DNA of 64,000 nt from Actinoplanes derwentensis (GTDB lineage Bacteria; Actinomycetota; Actinomycetes; Mycobacteriales; Micromonosporaceae), in contig NZ_LT629758.1 in the NCBI RefSeq assembly GCF_900104725.1, positions 5,284,501-5,348,500 of the forward strand. Direction: 5' to 3'. Below, piece after piece: positions 1 through 8,327 of the stretch. A program made the translations under genes and the position numbers. The notes below the pieces were generated by a model that saw nothing but the letters and a program-made list of their open reading frames with translations, made no database searches and was not told the origin of the DNA. Each line of letters starts with the position of its first letter. The first letter of the stretch is position 1.

Positions 1-1015
1 GGGTCGAGAGGTCGAGTTTGGGCAGCAGATGCCCGCACGTAGAGCAGGTCTTGCTGGACGGGTACCAGCGGTCGATGACGATCAGATGCCTGCCGTAGCG
101 GGCGGACTTGTATGCGAGCTGGAACCGGAACTCGGCCCACCCGGCGTCGGAGATGACCCGGGACAGCTTCCGGTTGCGGACCATGTTCGCCACGGCCAGG
201 TCTTCGATCACGATCGTGTCGGCGGACCGGATCAGGGCGGTGCTGGTCTTGTGCAGGAAGTCTCGGCGGGCGTCACGGACCTTACGGTGCGCGACCGCGA
301 CCTTCGTCTTTGCTTTACGCCGGTTCGCGGAACCCTTCTTCGCGCGGGCGAGACGGCGCTGATACCGGGCCAGGTTGCAGGTCTTACGTTCCAGGTGCCG
401 AGGGTTGGCGATTCGGTCGCCGTCGGAGGTCACGGCGAAGTCTTTGATCCCGAGGTCGATACCGATCTCATGCCCGGCCGGGTTGAAGGGGGCGGGCTGG
501 TCGGTGTCGACGGCCAGGGTGGCATACCAGCGGCCGTCCGTGTCGCGGGAGATGATCACCATGGTCGGGTCCAGGGTGGCCAGGTCCACCCCCGGCCAGG
601 ACCACGCCAGCCGCAACGGCCCGGCGGTCTTGGCCATGAACACCTGGCCGTCCTTGATCCGGAACGCCGACCGGGTGTAGTGCGCCAACTGCTTGCCGTC
701 GCGGGATTTGAAGCGGGGGTAGCGGGCGCGTTTGGCGAAGAAGTTGCCGAACGCGGTGTGCTGGTGCCGCAGCGTCTGCTGCAACGGCACGCTGGACACC
801 TCGGACAGGAACGCCAGTTCGCCGGTCCGCTTCCAGGCGGTCAGGGCGGCGTCGGCCTGCTTGTACGAGGTCCGCTCACCGCGCTGGAAGAACGCGGCGT
901 GCCGGTCGGCGAGGGCCTTGTTCCAGACCAGGCGCACATACCCGAACAGGCTGCGGTTGAACACCGCAGCCTGTTCGGGGTCCGGGTACACCCGACACTT
1001 GTACGCCGTACGCAT
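1..1015 (-). mobile_element. tnpB: IS200/IS605-family TnpB (OrfB) transposase-associated RNA-guided nuclease, 3' end beyond window
   Basis: The minus strand is open from an ATG at 1015 to the window edge (338 codons, no stop), so the C-terminus is missing here. The protein opens MRTAYKCRVYPDPEQAAVF and contains VRLVWNKAL, the usual OrfB_IS605 N-terminus. Further in, GIDLGIKDFAV carries the first RuvC aspartate, VIEDLAV the RuvC glutamate, and SSKTCSTCGH the first half of the zinc finger. The last RuvC aspartate would lie beyond base 1. TnpB proteins are known to be RNA-guided DNA nucleases that keep IS200/IS605 elements at their donor site. No tnpA is visible, so this may be an OrfB-only element. 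The guide RNA and right end would be outside the window. The start is set by the conserved N-terminus. Confidence 0.93.
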
Positions 1016-1090
1016 GTACGAAAACTTACCCGAAAGACGACATGAGTAAAGCTCCGGCATCCTGCTTCCGGACTACGTCCTCAGACCGTC

Positions 1091-1148
1091 CCGGCTCCGC
1101 CGGGCCGCCCCTGACGGAGTCCGAATTCCTCCCCGGCCTGAAGGCCGG
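1091..1148. repeat. Subterminal hairpins of the IS605-type element (candidate left end)
   Basis: Two hairpins lie between tnpB and the next gene. One is CCGGC-TCC-GCCGG at 1091-1103. The other is CCGGCC-TGAA-GGCCGG at 1133-1148. IS200/IS605 elements carry imperfect subterminal palindromes that the HUH transposase recognises, and hairpins of this CCGGCC-loop-GGCCGG type are common beside actinobacterial OrfB-only elements. The exact cleavage point cannot be fixed without an empty-site comparison. It is probably between 1148 and 1169. Confidence 0.6.
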
Positions 1149-1169
1149 AACATCCTTCGGAGAAATCTG

Positions 1170-2522
1170 GTGACCGCGCTTCTGCTCGGCGGCGAGATGC
1201 CGCACTGGTCCGATTCCTCGCCGGTACGCGGTGACGTGCTGCGCGAACTGCTGCACTCGGTAACTGGGGACACCCTGGTCGTCGGGCCGCACGATCCGGA
1301 GCTGGTCGCCGCGATCGGGTCCCGGCGGGTCACCGTGCTGGTGCGGGGAGTGCCGGACGCGGAGTCCTTCGCGGAGCTGCCGGGGGTGCGGGTGTGCTGC
1401 GGCAGCCTGACGAAACTGGCGGCGGTTCCGGCGTACGACACGGTCGTCGCTCTCGACGGCCTGGACCGCACCGTCTCCACCGAGGACGCCGACCTGGCCT
1501 GGTCGGACGGTCTCGCCCATCTCCTGGCGATGCTGCGGCCGGGCGGGCGGCTGCTGCTCGGGCACGTCAATCCGCTCGGGCTGCACCGGCTCTACGGCCC
1601 GGCCGCGGCAGCCGGTGACGCGGACTGGGTGGTGACCGCCGGTGACGCCACCCGGCCGGCAGGGCTCGGCGCGCTGTGTGACCGGCTGCGCGAGTCCGGC
1701 CTCACCGTGTCGCGGGACTATGCCGCGTACCCGGATCCGCTCTCCCCCACCGTCCTGCTGAGCCGGACCGCTCTCGCCGACCCGGACCGGCATGGTCTTC
1801 TGACGTCGGTGCTGCGCCGGGCCGGTCTGCCGGGCGGGCCGCTGCTGGCCGATCCGCGCCCGCTCGCCGCCGATCTGCTGCGGCACGATCTGGCCGCCGC
1901 GCTGGCTCCGTCGTGGCTGGTGGTGGCCGCTCGTCCCGGCGATCAGACGCCGCCGTTGCCGGAGATCCTGCCCGCCGAACCGGCGGTGGCAGGCCGTTGT
2001 CTGCACGACGTTCTGCTGGCGGCGGCCCGGTCCGGGGACCGGCCGGCGATGCGGGCGCTGCTGACCGCCTGGCAGTCCGGCGACGCGGCGGGTGTTCCCG
2101 CTGACGCGATCATCGTGGACGCCGCGGGGCGGCTGCATCCGCTGGCCGGGCCGGCCGGCGATCCGGTGCTGCACCGGCTGGCCGCCGCGCTACGGGACGA
2201 GGGCCGGGGCGACGAGACCGCCGAGTTGCTGGCCGTGATGGCGGGCACCACTGTCACGGCGCTGCCGGTCACCGCTCCGGAGACGTTGCGCGAGGTCCGT
2301 GCCGCGCACGATCGTCTGGCGGTCCAGGTCGCCGATCTCACGAGCCAATTGGCCTGGTACGAATCCCGCACCGCGTCGCTGCGGTCGGAGCTGGCCCGTG
2401 CCGACCGCATCATCGGCGTGCTGAAGGGGACCGTCCCCGGCAAGGCCGCGAAGGCGGTACTGGACAGCGCCCGCACCGGAAAACGCCTGGCCCGCGCGGC
2501 GGTCCGCCGGATCCGCCGCTAG
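1170..2522 (+). CDS. SAM-dependent methyltransferase-like protein with C-terminal coiled coil (450 aa)
   Basis: GTG start at 1170 with GGAG at 1159-1162. The N-terminal half reads as a Rossmann-type fold: TLVVGPHDPELVAAI resembles motif I, YDTVVALDGLD the acidic motif, and LLAMLRPGGRLLLGHVNP the post-III strand typical of class I methyltransferases. Residues about 370-420 are heptad-like (REVRAAHDRLAVQVADLTSQ and following) and predict a coiled coil, and the tail is basic. Substrate unknown. Two glycosyltransferases lie convergently downstream, so a glycan or cell-surface role is possible. The IS605-type end lies only about 20 bp upstream, so the native promoter may have been replaced. Methyltransferase assignment is from motifs only. 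Confidence 0.65.
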   Translation: MTALLLGGEMPHWSDSSPVRGDVLRELLHSVTGDTLVVGPHDPELVAAIGSRRVTVLVRGVPDAESFAELPGVRVCCGSLTKLAAVPAYDTVVALDGLDRTVSTEDADLAWSDGLAHLLAMLRPGGRLLLGHVNPLGLHRLYGPAAAAGDADWVVTAGDATRPAGLGALCDRLRESGLTVSRDYAAYPDPLSPTVLLSRTALADPDRHGLLTSVLRRAGLPGGPLLADPRPLAADLLRHDLAAALAPSWLVVAARPGDQTPPLPEILPAEPAVAGRCLHDVLLAAARSGDRPAMRALLTAWQSGDAAGVPADAIIVDAAGRLHPLAGPAGDPVLHRLAAALRDEGRGDETAELLAVMAGTTVTALPVTAPETLREVRAAHDRLAVQVADLTSQLAWYESRTASLRSELARADRIIGVLKGTVPGKAAKAVLDSARTGKRLARAAVRRIRR

Positions 2523-2537
2523 CGACGGTCCGGATCT

Positions 2538-2605
2538 GCGTGGTGACCCGGGGTGCGAATCGAACCTCGAGTCACCACGCTGAAAGGCACTCGCCTGCCT
2601 TTCAG
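2538..2605. terminator. Two adjacent perfect inverted repeats between convergent genes
   Basis: The first repeat pairs GCGTGGTGAC (2538-2547) with GTCACCACGC (2571-2580) across a 23-nt loop. The second pairs CTGAAAGGCA (2580-2589) with TGCCTTTCAG (2596-2605) across 6 nt. They sit between the ends of the methyltransferase-like gene (+) and the GT4 gene (-), and the second includes the GT4 stop codon. There is no T-tract, so they would act as actinobacterial-type stem-loop terminators in both directions. Confidence 0.6.
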
Positions 2606-3741
2606 GGGCGCGTGACCGCCGGCTCGTCGGCGGTGACCTCGTCGTAGAGGTCTTCCAGCCGCCGGGTCTGACTGTTCAGGTCGAAGTTCTCGGCCACGTG
2701 CGCGCGGGCCGCGGTGCCGAGGCGGTGGCGCAGACCGGCGTCCCCGAGCAGCCGGGCGATCGAGGCGGCCAGGGCTGCGGGGTCCCCTTCGGGGGTGAGC
2801 AGGCCGGTCCGTCCGTCGAGGACGGCTTCCGGGATGCCGCTGTGCCGGGTGGCCACCACCGGCAGGCCGAGCGCGCCGGCTTCCAGCAGGGTGGTGGGCA
2901 GTCCTTCGGTGTCGCCGTCGGGGGCGGTCTTCGACGGGCAGGCCAGCATCCGCGATTCGGCGAGGTGTCGTTGCACCGATTCGGGTGGCTGCCCGCCGAC
3001 GAAGGTGGCGTCCACGCCGAGGTGTTCGGCGCGTTCCCGCATCCACGGCAGTAGGGGGCCGTCGCCGATGAGCAGGGCGCGGGGCCGTGGCGAGTCCAGC
3101 TCGGCGAGGGCGGTGAGCAGGTCGTCGACGCCTTTCTTGGCGACGAACCGGCCGACGAACACGACATCCCAGCGTTTCGGTGCCATCGGGACGAGGTCCG
3201 GCACCGGGACGCCGGTGTGGTGCACCCGCACCTTCGCCGGGTCGGCGCCCCAGGCCACGGCGCGTTCCCGGATCACCTCGGAGACCGCGACGATCAGGGC
3301 GGCCCGGTCGAACACCGTGCGCAGGTTGCGGCGGTAGCGCACACCGTGCAGGCCGGGGCTCTGCGGCTGGCGGGTCACGTCGTGCCCGTGCACGGTGACG
3401 ATCAGCGGCACACCCAGCTGCCGGGCGGTCCGGCTGACCAGCCAGCCGTCGCCACCGAAGTGGGCGTGCACCAGGTCGGGCCGCACCCCGGCGAGCACCG
3501 ACCGCAGCCGGGGGCTGGCCCCGGACAGCCGCAGGCGCAGGAACTCGCGGCCGGCGTCCGGATAGGTGATCACGTCGTCCGGCCGGGCCAGGGCCGAGTC
3601 GATCCGGGTCGCCCCGACGTAGGTCGGGGTCCAGCGGTCCAGGGCGTCACCCTGAGCCCGGATGAACGTCTCCGAACCGAGCAGCAGGGCGCTGCGCCAG
3701 ATCGCGACCCGGCGCTGCCCGATCGTGGTGTCAGGCGACAT
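2602..3741 (-). CDS. Glycosyltransferase family 4 (379 aa)
   Basis: GT-B fold retaining glycosyltransferase that moves a sugar from a nucleotide donor to a surface or exopolysaccharide acceptor; donor unknown. The N-terminal acceptor domain includes RPDLVHAHFGGDGW and VTVHGHD. The C-terminal GT4 domain begins near KRWDVVFVGRFVAKKGVDDL and contains the donor-site EGLPTTLLEAGALGLPVVAT motif with the E-x7-E pair. The start at 3741 (MSPDTTIGQRR) is chosen because the upstream open frame is out of phase with the real preceding gene. The ATG overlaps the stop of the GT2 gene by 11 bp, so the two are probably translationally coupled. The stop lies in a terminator hairpin. Confidence 0.93.
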   Translation of the reverse strand: MSPDTTIGQRRVAIWRSALLLGSETFIRAQGDALDRWTPTYVGATRIDSALARPDDVITYPDAGREFLRLRLSGASPRLRSVLAGVRPDLVHAHFGGDGWLVSRTARQLGVPLIVTVHGHDVTRQPQSPGLHGVRYRRNLRTVFDRAALIVAVSEVIRERAVAWGADPAKVRVHHTGVPVPDLVPMAPKRWDVVFVGRFVAKKGVDDLLTALAELDSPRPRALLIGDGPLLPWMRERAEHLGVDATFVGGQPPESVQRHLAESRMLACPSKTAPDGDTEGLPTTLLEAGALGLPVVATRHSGIPEAVLDGRTGLLTPEGDPAALAASIARLLGDAGLRHRLGTAARAHVAENFDLNSQTRRLEDLYDEVTADEPAVTRP

Positions 3742-4711
3742 CGACCGGCTCGGGGGTGCTGGCGGTGGCGGCGGGCGTGGAGCGGCGGCCGACGAGCAGG
3801 TCCCGGACCCGGGCACGCAGAGCCGGCGGCAGGGCCCAGATCTGCAGGTGGGTGAGGTAGTCGAGGGCGCCGGGGCGGCCGTGCGTACGAGCTTCGGCCA
3901 GCAGTTCCCGGAAGTGGCGGCCCTGCCGGGACGGGGCGGCCATCGAGCTGAGGACACTGAGGGTGAAGGCGGCGTAGGCGCGTTCGGTGAACAGGGCGCG
4001 GCTGTCGCGGAGCCAGGCGAGCTGGTCCTCGTACGGGTTCTGCAGGCTGATCCGTTCCCGGTCCTCGTCCTGGTGCCAGAGCACCAGCGGTTCTTCGGCG
4101 TAGAGCAGTTCCACGCCGTCCTCCCGGATCGCCCGCAGGGCCCAGTCGAGTTCCTGCTGACGGCGCAGGCCGACGGTGAACGGCACCCGGCGCAGCAGTT
4201 CGGTCGGGGCCATGATGGTGGACGTCTGGATGAAGCCGTCGCCGTAGAAGAGGCCGCGGCGCACGGTGAAGTACTCACTGAGCGGTTCGCCGGGTGCGGG
4301 CAGCCGGCGCGGCATCACCGAGTCGGCGCGGGGGGTGCGGTTGATCAGCCGGGTGGCGACGACCGGGAACTCGGCGTCCGATCCGGCGGCCAGCCGGAGC
4401 TGCACCTCGATCTTGGTCGGCAGCCACTCGTCGTCGTCGTCGAGCAGGGCGGTGAACCGGCCGCGAGCCTCCAGTGCACCGACGTTGCGGGCGTGTGGGG
4501 CCTTGCGGCGCTCCGGCAGGACCACCACGCGCAGCCGGGGGTCGCCGATCGCGCCGAGGGCATCGGTGGTGACCTCGTCCGGCCCGTCCACGACGACGAT
4601 CACCTCGAGGTCGCGGTGGGTCTGGGCGAGGGCGCTCCCGGCCGCGCGGACCGCGAGTTCCGGTCGGTCGCAGGTCGGGATGACGACGCTGACGTCCGGT
4701 GCAGCTGACAT
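3731..4711 (-). CDS. Glycosyltransferase family 2 (326 aa)
   Basis: GT-A inverting glycosyltransferase. It opens DVSVVIPTCDRPELAVRAAGS, has the nucleotide-binding VVVDGPD loop, and carries LLDDDDEW as the metal-binding DxD region near residue 100. No transmembrane segment is evident, so it is probably cytoplasmic or peripheral. It is the first gene of a two-gene operon with the GT4. Upstream, 4712-4926 is the divergent promoter region shared with the P-type ATPase. Acceptor and donor cannot be told from sequence. Confidence 0.93.
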   Translation of the reverse strand: MSAAPDVSVVIPTCDRPELAVRAAGSALAQTHRDLEVIVVVDGPDEVTTDALGAIGDPRLRVVVLPERRKAPHARNVGALEARGRFTALLDDDDEWLPTKIEVQLRLAAGSDAEFPVVATRLINRTPRADSVMPRRLPAPGEPLSEYFTVRRGLFYGDGFIQTSTIMAPTELLRRVPFTVGLRRQQELDWALRAIREDGVELLYAEEPLVLWHQDEDRERISLQNPYEDQLAWLRDSRALFTERAYAAFTLSVLSSMAAPSRQGRHFRELLAEARTHGRPGALDYLTHLQIWALPPALRARVRDLLVGRRSTPAATASTPEPVDVA

Positions 4712-4926
4712 GAGTCGACTCGCTTACGCAGGGCTGCCACCGTCGGTGGCGCGGCTGGGCGTGATCGATTCGACGCTAAGCAGGCCGGACGGCCGGGGAG
4801 TTAATGCCGGACGCCGCCCAGACGAGCAACATGGTGACGGAAGGCGCACGCAATCCGAACAAACGGTGGCCGACCGGATGACGGCCTTGTTCGGATGGCG
4901 CCGGGGCGGATCACGGGCCTTGTAGC

Positions 4927-7443
4927 GTGATCGAGATGGAACAGGTGACGCTCGCGCCGGCGGAGGGCCTGACCACGGCCGAGGCACAGGCACGGCACCG
5001 CCGGGGTGAGGGGAACACCGCAGTGCAAGGCGGTGGCCGCTCCTACGCGGAGATCCTGCGGACCAACGTCTTCTCGTTCTTCAACCTGATCCTGTTCGTG
5101 ATCGGCGCGGCCCTGCTGACCTTGCAGCGCTACAGCGACGCCCTGGTCAGTGTGGGTCTGGGTTTGATCAACGCGGTGATCAGCGCGGCCCAGGAGATCC
5201 GGGCCAAACGCAAACTGAACCGTCTGCAGTTGCTGGACCGGACCGGGGTGCTGGTGCTGCGCGACGGCCGGGAGGTGGAGCTCGCCCCCGATCAGGTGGT
5301 CCGCGGTGACGTGCTGCGGGTGCGGCCCGGTGACCAGATCGTGGTGGACGGGCCGCTGCTGGACGGCGGCCGGCTGGAGGCCGACGAGTCGCTGCTGACC
5401 GGCGAGTCCGATCCGGTGGTCAAGCAGCCCGGCGACGACCTGCGCTCGGGCAGTCTCTGCGTGGCCGGGGACGGGCTTCAACTGGCCCGCGACGTGGGCG
5501 TGCACAGTTACGCCGGGCGGCTGACCGCCGAGGCGCGGCTGTCGACCACCGACCGGACGCCGCTGCAGCGCAGCATCGAGTTCATCGTGCGCCTGGTGAT
5601 GGCGCTGACCGTGCTGATGAGCGGTGCGATCGTGGCCCAGGCGATCCTGGAGGGCTTCAGTGTGCTGCGGGTCGTGCAGATCACCGCGGTGCTGTCCGGG
5701 CTCGTACCGTACGGGCTGTTCTTCCTGATCGCCCTGGCCTACACCGCCGGGGCGGTCCGGATCGCCCGCAACGGGGCGCTGGTGCAGCAGGTCAACGCGG
5801 TCGAGTCGGTCAGCAACGTGGACGTGGTCTGCACCGACAAGACCGGCACGCTGACCACCGGGCAGCTCACCCTCGACGAGATCGTGCCGCTGGACGGGCA
5901 CGACCACGCCACCGCGGCCGAGGCGCTCGGCGGGCTCGCCCATCACGCGGCGACCCCGAACCTGACGGCCCTGGCGATCGCCGGGGAGCTGACCGGGCCG
6001 GTCTGGCGGGTACGCGACGAGGTGCCGTTCTCGTCGTCCCTGCGCTGGTCGGGAATGGTGACCGCAACCGGTACCTGGGTGCTGGGGGCACCGGACGCGC
6101 TCGCCGGACGGTTGCGGGGACCGGCTCCGGACGGTGCCGTCGCCGCCCGTACCGGAAAGGGGTTGCGGGTCCTGCTGGTGGCTCGTGCCGTGGATCCGGA
6201 GGCGGGGCTGCGGGACGAGGCGGGACGCCCGGAGCTGCCGATGCTGGAGCCGGTGGCCCTCGCGGTGCTCGCCGACGAACTGCGCGACGACGTGATCGAG
6301 ACGGTGGCCCGGTTCCACGCCGAGGGAGTGCAGATCAAGGTGCTGTCCGGCGACGACCCGCGGACGGTCGCCGCGATCGCCGCCCGGGCCGGCATCAGCC
6401 GTGCCGAACCGGTCGCCGGCGCTGACCTGGACGGCCTGGAGGATCCGGCGCTGGACCGGATCGTCGCCCGGACCAGCGTGTTCGGCCGGGTCGCGCCGGA
6501 GCACAAGGAACGGATCGTGCGGTCGTTACGGCGGCAGGGCCGGTACGTGGCGATGATCGGTGACGGGGTGAACGACGCCCGCGCCCTGAAACAGGCGCAT
6601 GTCGGGGTGGCGATGCGCAGCGGCAGCGCGGTGACCCGGGACGTGGCCGACATCGTGCTGGTCGACGACAACTTCGCGGCGCTGCCCCCGGCCCAGCAGG
6701 AGGGCCGCCGGATCATCAACGGGATCGGGGTGTCGCTCTACGTCTTCCTGGCCCGGGTCGCCAGCCAGGGACTGGTCATCCTGTCGGTGACGATGCTGGG
6801 GCTGTCGTTCCCGTACTCGCCGACCCAGGTCGGGCTGACCATGTTCACCGTCGGCATCCCCACGGTGTTCCTCACGTTCTGGGCCAAACCGACCCGGCCC
6901 GACCCGTACCTGCTGCGCAACCTGGTCCGGTTCGTGGTGCCGGCGGCGGTGGTGACGGCCAGTTTCGGCACCGCGATCTACACGACGCTGTATTCGATGA
7001 TCCAGCACGGGTTCAGCTCCGGGCGCACCCCGGAACGGATCGTGCACGAGTTCGAACGGTCCACCGGCATGACCTACGGGGTCGGTTCCGCCGACTTCAC
7101 CGAGGCGGCCGCCACGATCCTGGCGCAGACCGGCCTGTCGACGTTCTTCTGTTTCGCGTCGTTCCTGCTGATCAGTTTCCTGCTGCCGTACTCGAAGATG
7201 TTCGCGGCCTGGACCCGCCCGACCAGTGACCGGCGGCCGGCCCGGCTGGTGCTGTGCCTGATGGGCGTGTTCAGCCTGGTCCTGTGCGTGCCGGTGCTGT
7301 GGGAGTACTTCGGGCTGATGGGCCCGTCCAAGCCGGTGTTCCTGGTGGTCCTGCCGGCGCTGATCCTCTGGTACCTGACCCTCACCGTGGTCTTCCGGTT
7401 CCGCCTGTTCGACCGGCTGCTCGGCTTGGAAGCACCGCGGTAG
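4927..7443 (+). CDS. CtpE-like cation-transporting P-type ATPase (838 aa)
   Basis: Integral-membrane pump energised by ATP, closest by domain plan to the actinobacterial CtpE type, which in mycobacteria has been linked to calcium uptake. Visible in order: two N-terminal membrane helices (about 45-85), actuator loop with LLTGESDPV (about 158-166), helices around 220-275, phosphorylation motif CTDKTGTLTTG with the aspartate at residue 304, hinge motif MIGDGVNDARAL, then about six C-terminal helices. There is no N-terminal CxxC metal-binding domain, which argues against a copper pump. GTG at 4927 or ATG at 4936 could start translation; neither has a strong RBS. Stand-alone gene, divergent from the glycosyltransferases. 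Confidence 0.9.
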   Translation: MIEMEQVTLAPAEGLTTAEAQARHRRGEGNTAVQGGGRSYAEILRTNVFSFFNLILFVIGAALLTLQRYSDALVSVGLGLINAVISAAQEIRAKRKLNRLQLLDRTGVLVLRDGREVELAPDQVVRGDVLRVRPGDQIVVDGPLLDGGRLEADESLLTGESDPVVKQPGDDLRSGSLCVAGDGLQLARDVGVHSYAGRLTAEARLSTTDRTPLQRSIEFIVRLVMALTVLMSGAIVAQAILEGFSVLRVVQITAVLSGLVPYGLFFLIALAYTAGAVRIARNGALVQQVNAVESVSNVDVVCTDKTGTLTTGQLTLDEIVPLDGHDHATAAEALGGLAHHAATPNLTALAIAGELTGPVWRVRDEVPFSSSLRWSGMVTATGTWVLGAPDALAGRLRGPAPDGAVAARTGKGLRVLLVARAVDPEAGLRDEAGRPELPMLEPVALAVLADELRDDVIETVARFHAEGVQIKVLSGDDPRTVAAIAARAGISRAEPVAGADLDGLEDPALDRIVARTSVFGRVAPEHKERIVRSLRRQGRYVAMIGDGVNDARALKQAHVGVAMRSGSAVTRDVADIVLVDDNFAALPPAQQEGRRIINGIGVSLYVFLARVASQGLVILSVTMLGLSFPYSPTQVGLTMFTVGIPTVFLTFWAKPTRPDPYLLRNLVRFVVPAAVVTASFGTAIYTTLYSMIQHGFSSGRTPERIVHEFERSTGMTYGVGSADFTEAAATILAQTGLSTFFCFASFLLISFLLPYSKMFAAWTRPTSDRRPARLVLCLMGVFSLVLCVPVLWEYFGLMGPSKPVFLVVLPALILWYLTLTVVFRFRLFDRLLGLEAPR

Positions 7444-7501
7444 GGTTTGGAGACACCGCGATAATCCTCAGGTCGCGGGTCCGGGCGCCGACTGTCCGCC
7501 C

Positions 7502-8275
7502 ATGCGTTGTCTACTGGCCGGCGCCGCCGCGCTCGTGCTGACCCTGACCGGTGCCACCCCCGCTCTGGCGGCTCCGGCGACGGTCACCCGTGCCTACGCG
7601 GTGGACGGTTCGGTGTTCGCCAACCCGGGACGCGGCTTCTTCACCTACACCGAGACGCATCTGCTCGCCGACGGTTCCGGCTGGGTGCCGCTGGACGCCG
7701 CCGCGCTCGCCGCCGATCGCGAGTCCGCGGGGCACAGTCTGGTCTTCCGGATCTTCTACCTGGAGAAATACCGGGCCGTCGACACCATCTCGGCTGCCGA
7801 TCTGGCGCTGATCCGGGCCGATCTCGCCGCCGTCCGCACCGACTGGGCCGACCGCAAGCGGGTGCTGACCGCGCTGCTGGCGGCCGTTCCGGCGACGGTT
7901 CCGGTGCAGGTGCGCACCCCGCAGATCGCCCGCCGGCTGGCGCCCGGCAACACCCGGGTCGGGGTGCACGACGACTGTTTCCTGGCCGGGACCGACGACT
8001 ACGGCACCTACCTCGCCGCCGACGACCGCGCGTGGCTGGCCAAGGCTCCGGGGCTGGTCGGTGGTGAGACCTGCGACGTCTCCGACCGGTCCGGCTGGGC
8101 GGACGCGAGCGCCGAGACGGCCGCCGGTTCCTACCGGCTCGCGCTCAGCCTGCCGGACCCGGCTTCCCGGCTGACGGCCGTGCCCGCGTATGCGATCCGG
8201 CTCGCCAGCACCGGCGTGTGGGACGCCACCACCGGCCGCAACTCACTCGGCGCCACCCTGACGGTGGCCCGCTGA
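7502..8275 (+). CDS. DUF4874/DUF4832-family secreted protein, apparently internally deleted (257 aa)
   Basis: Sec signal peptide at residues 1-24 with cleavage after TPALA. The family signature NPGRGFFTYTETH follows, then LVFRIFYLEKYR. From memory of the family, members are about 450-500 aa with an (alpha/beta) DUF4874 domain containing a WGEWY-type motif and a beta-rich DUF4832 domain. Here VRT is followed directly by DWADRKRVLTALL at residue 114, without the WGEWY segment. ETAAG is followed by SYRLALSLPDP at residue 210, without most of the second domain. The C-terminal AYAIRLASTGVWDATTG is retained. Both joins keep the frame. Function of the family is unknown (glycoside-hydrolase-like); this copy may be inactive. 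A 14-bp stem terminator follows. Confidence 0.75.
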   Translation: MRCLLAGAAALVLTLTGATPALAAPATVTRAYAVDGSVFANPGRGFFTYTETHLLADGSGWVPLDAAALAADRESAGHSLVFRIFYLEKYRAVDTISAADLALIRADLAAVRTDWADRKRVLTALLAAVPATVPVQVRTPQIARRLAPGNTRVGVHDDCFLAGTDDYGTYLAADDRAWLAKAPGLVGGETCDVSDRSGWADASAETAAGSYRLALSLPDPASRLTAVPAYAIRLASTGVWDATTGRNSLGATLTVAR

Positions 8276-8279
8276 CCAG

Positions 8280-8319
8280 CCCGGCCGGCTGCCTTGGGGG
8301 GTCTTGGCAGCCGGCCGGG
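8280..8319. terminator. Bidirectional stem-loop terminator
   Basis: Perfect 14-bp stem: CCCGGCCGGCTGCC (8280-8293) pairs with GGCAGCCGGCCGGG (8306-8319) around a 12-nt G-rich loop. It lies between the convergent DUF4832 and CotH genes, 5 bp past the first stop and 9 bp before the second. No T-tract. Confidence 0.85.
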
Positions 8320-8327
8320 CATTCCCG

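Noticed and set aside
2545..2600. tRNA-like T-loop (GGTGCGAATCGAACC on the plus strand) beside a GTCACCAC stem
   Set aside because: No acceptor, D or anticodon arms can be folded around it, and the flanking stem is a simple inverted repeat. It is better explained as a terminator.
3742..4278. Extension of the GT4 gene to a 558-residue protein
   Set aside because: The extra N-terminal part is an out-of-phase reading of the GT2 gene; the GT4 fold starts at 3741.
4801..6504. 567-codon minus-strand frame opposite the P-type ATPase
   Set aside because: Composition is Arg/Gln/His-rich shadow coding opposite a protein with all P-type ATPase motifs; no domain of its own.
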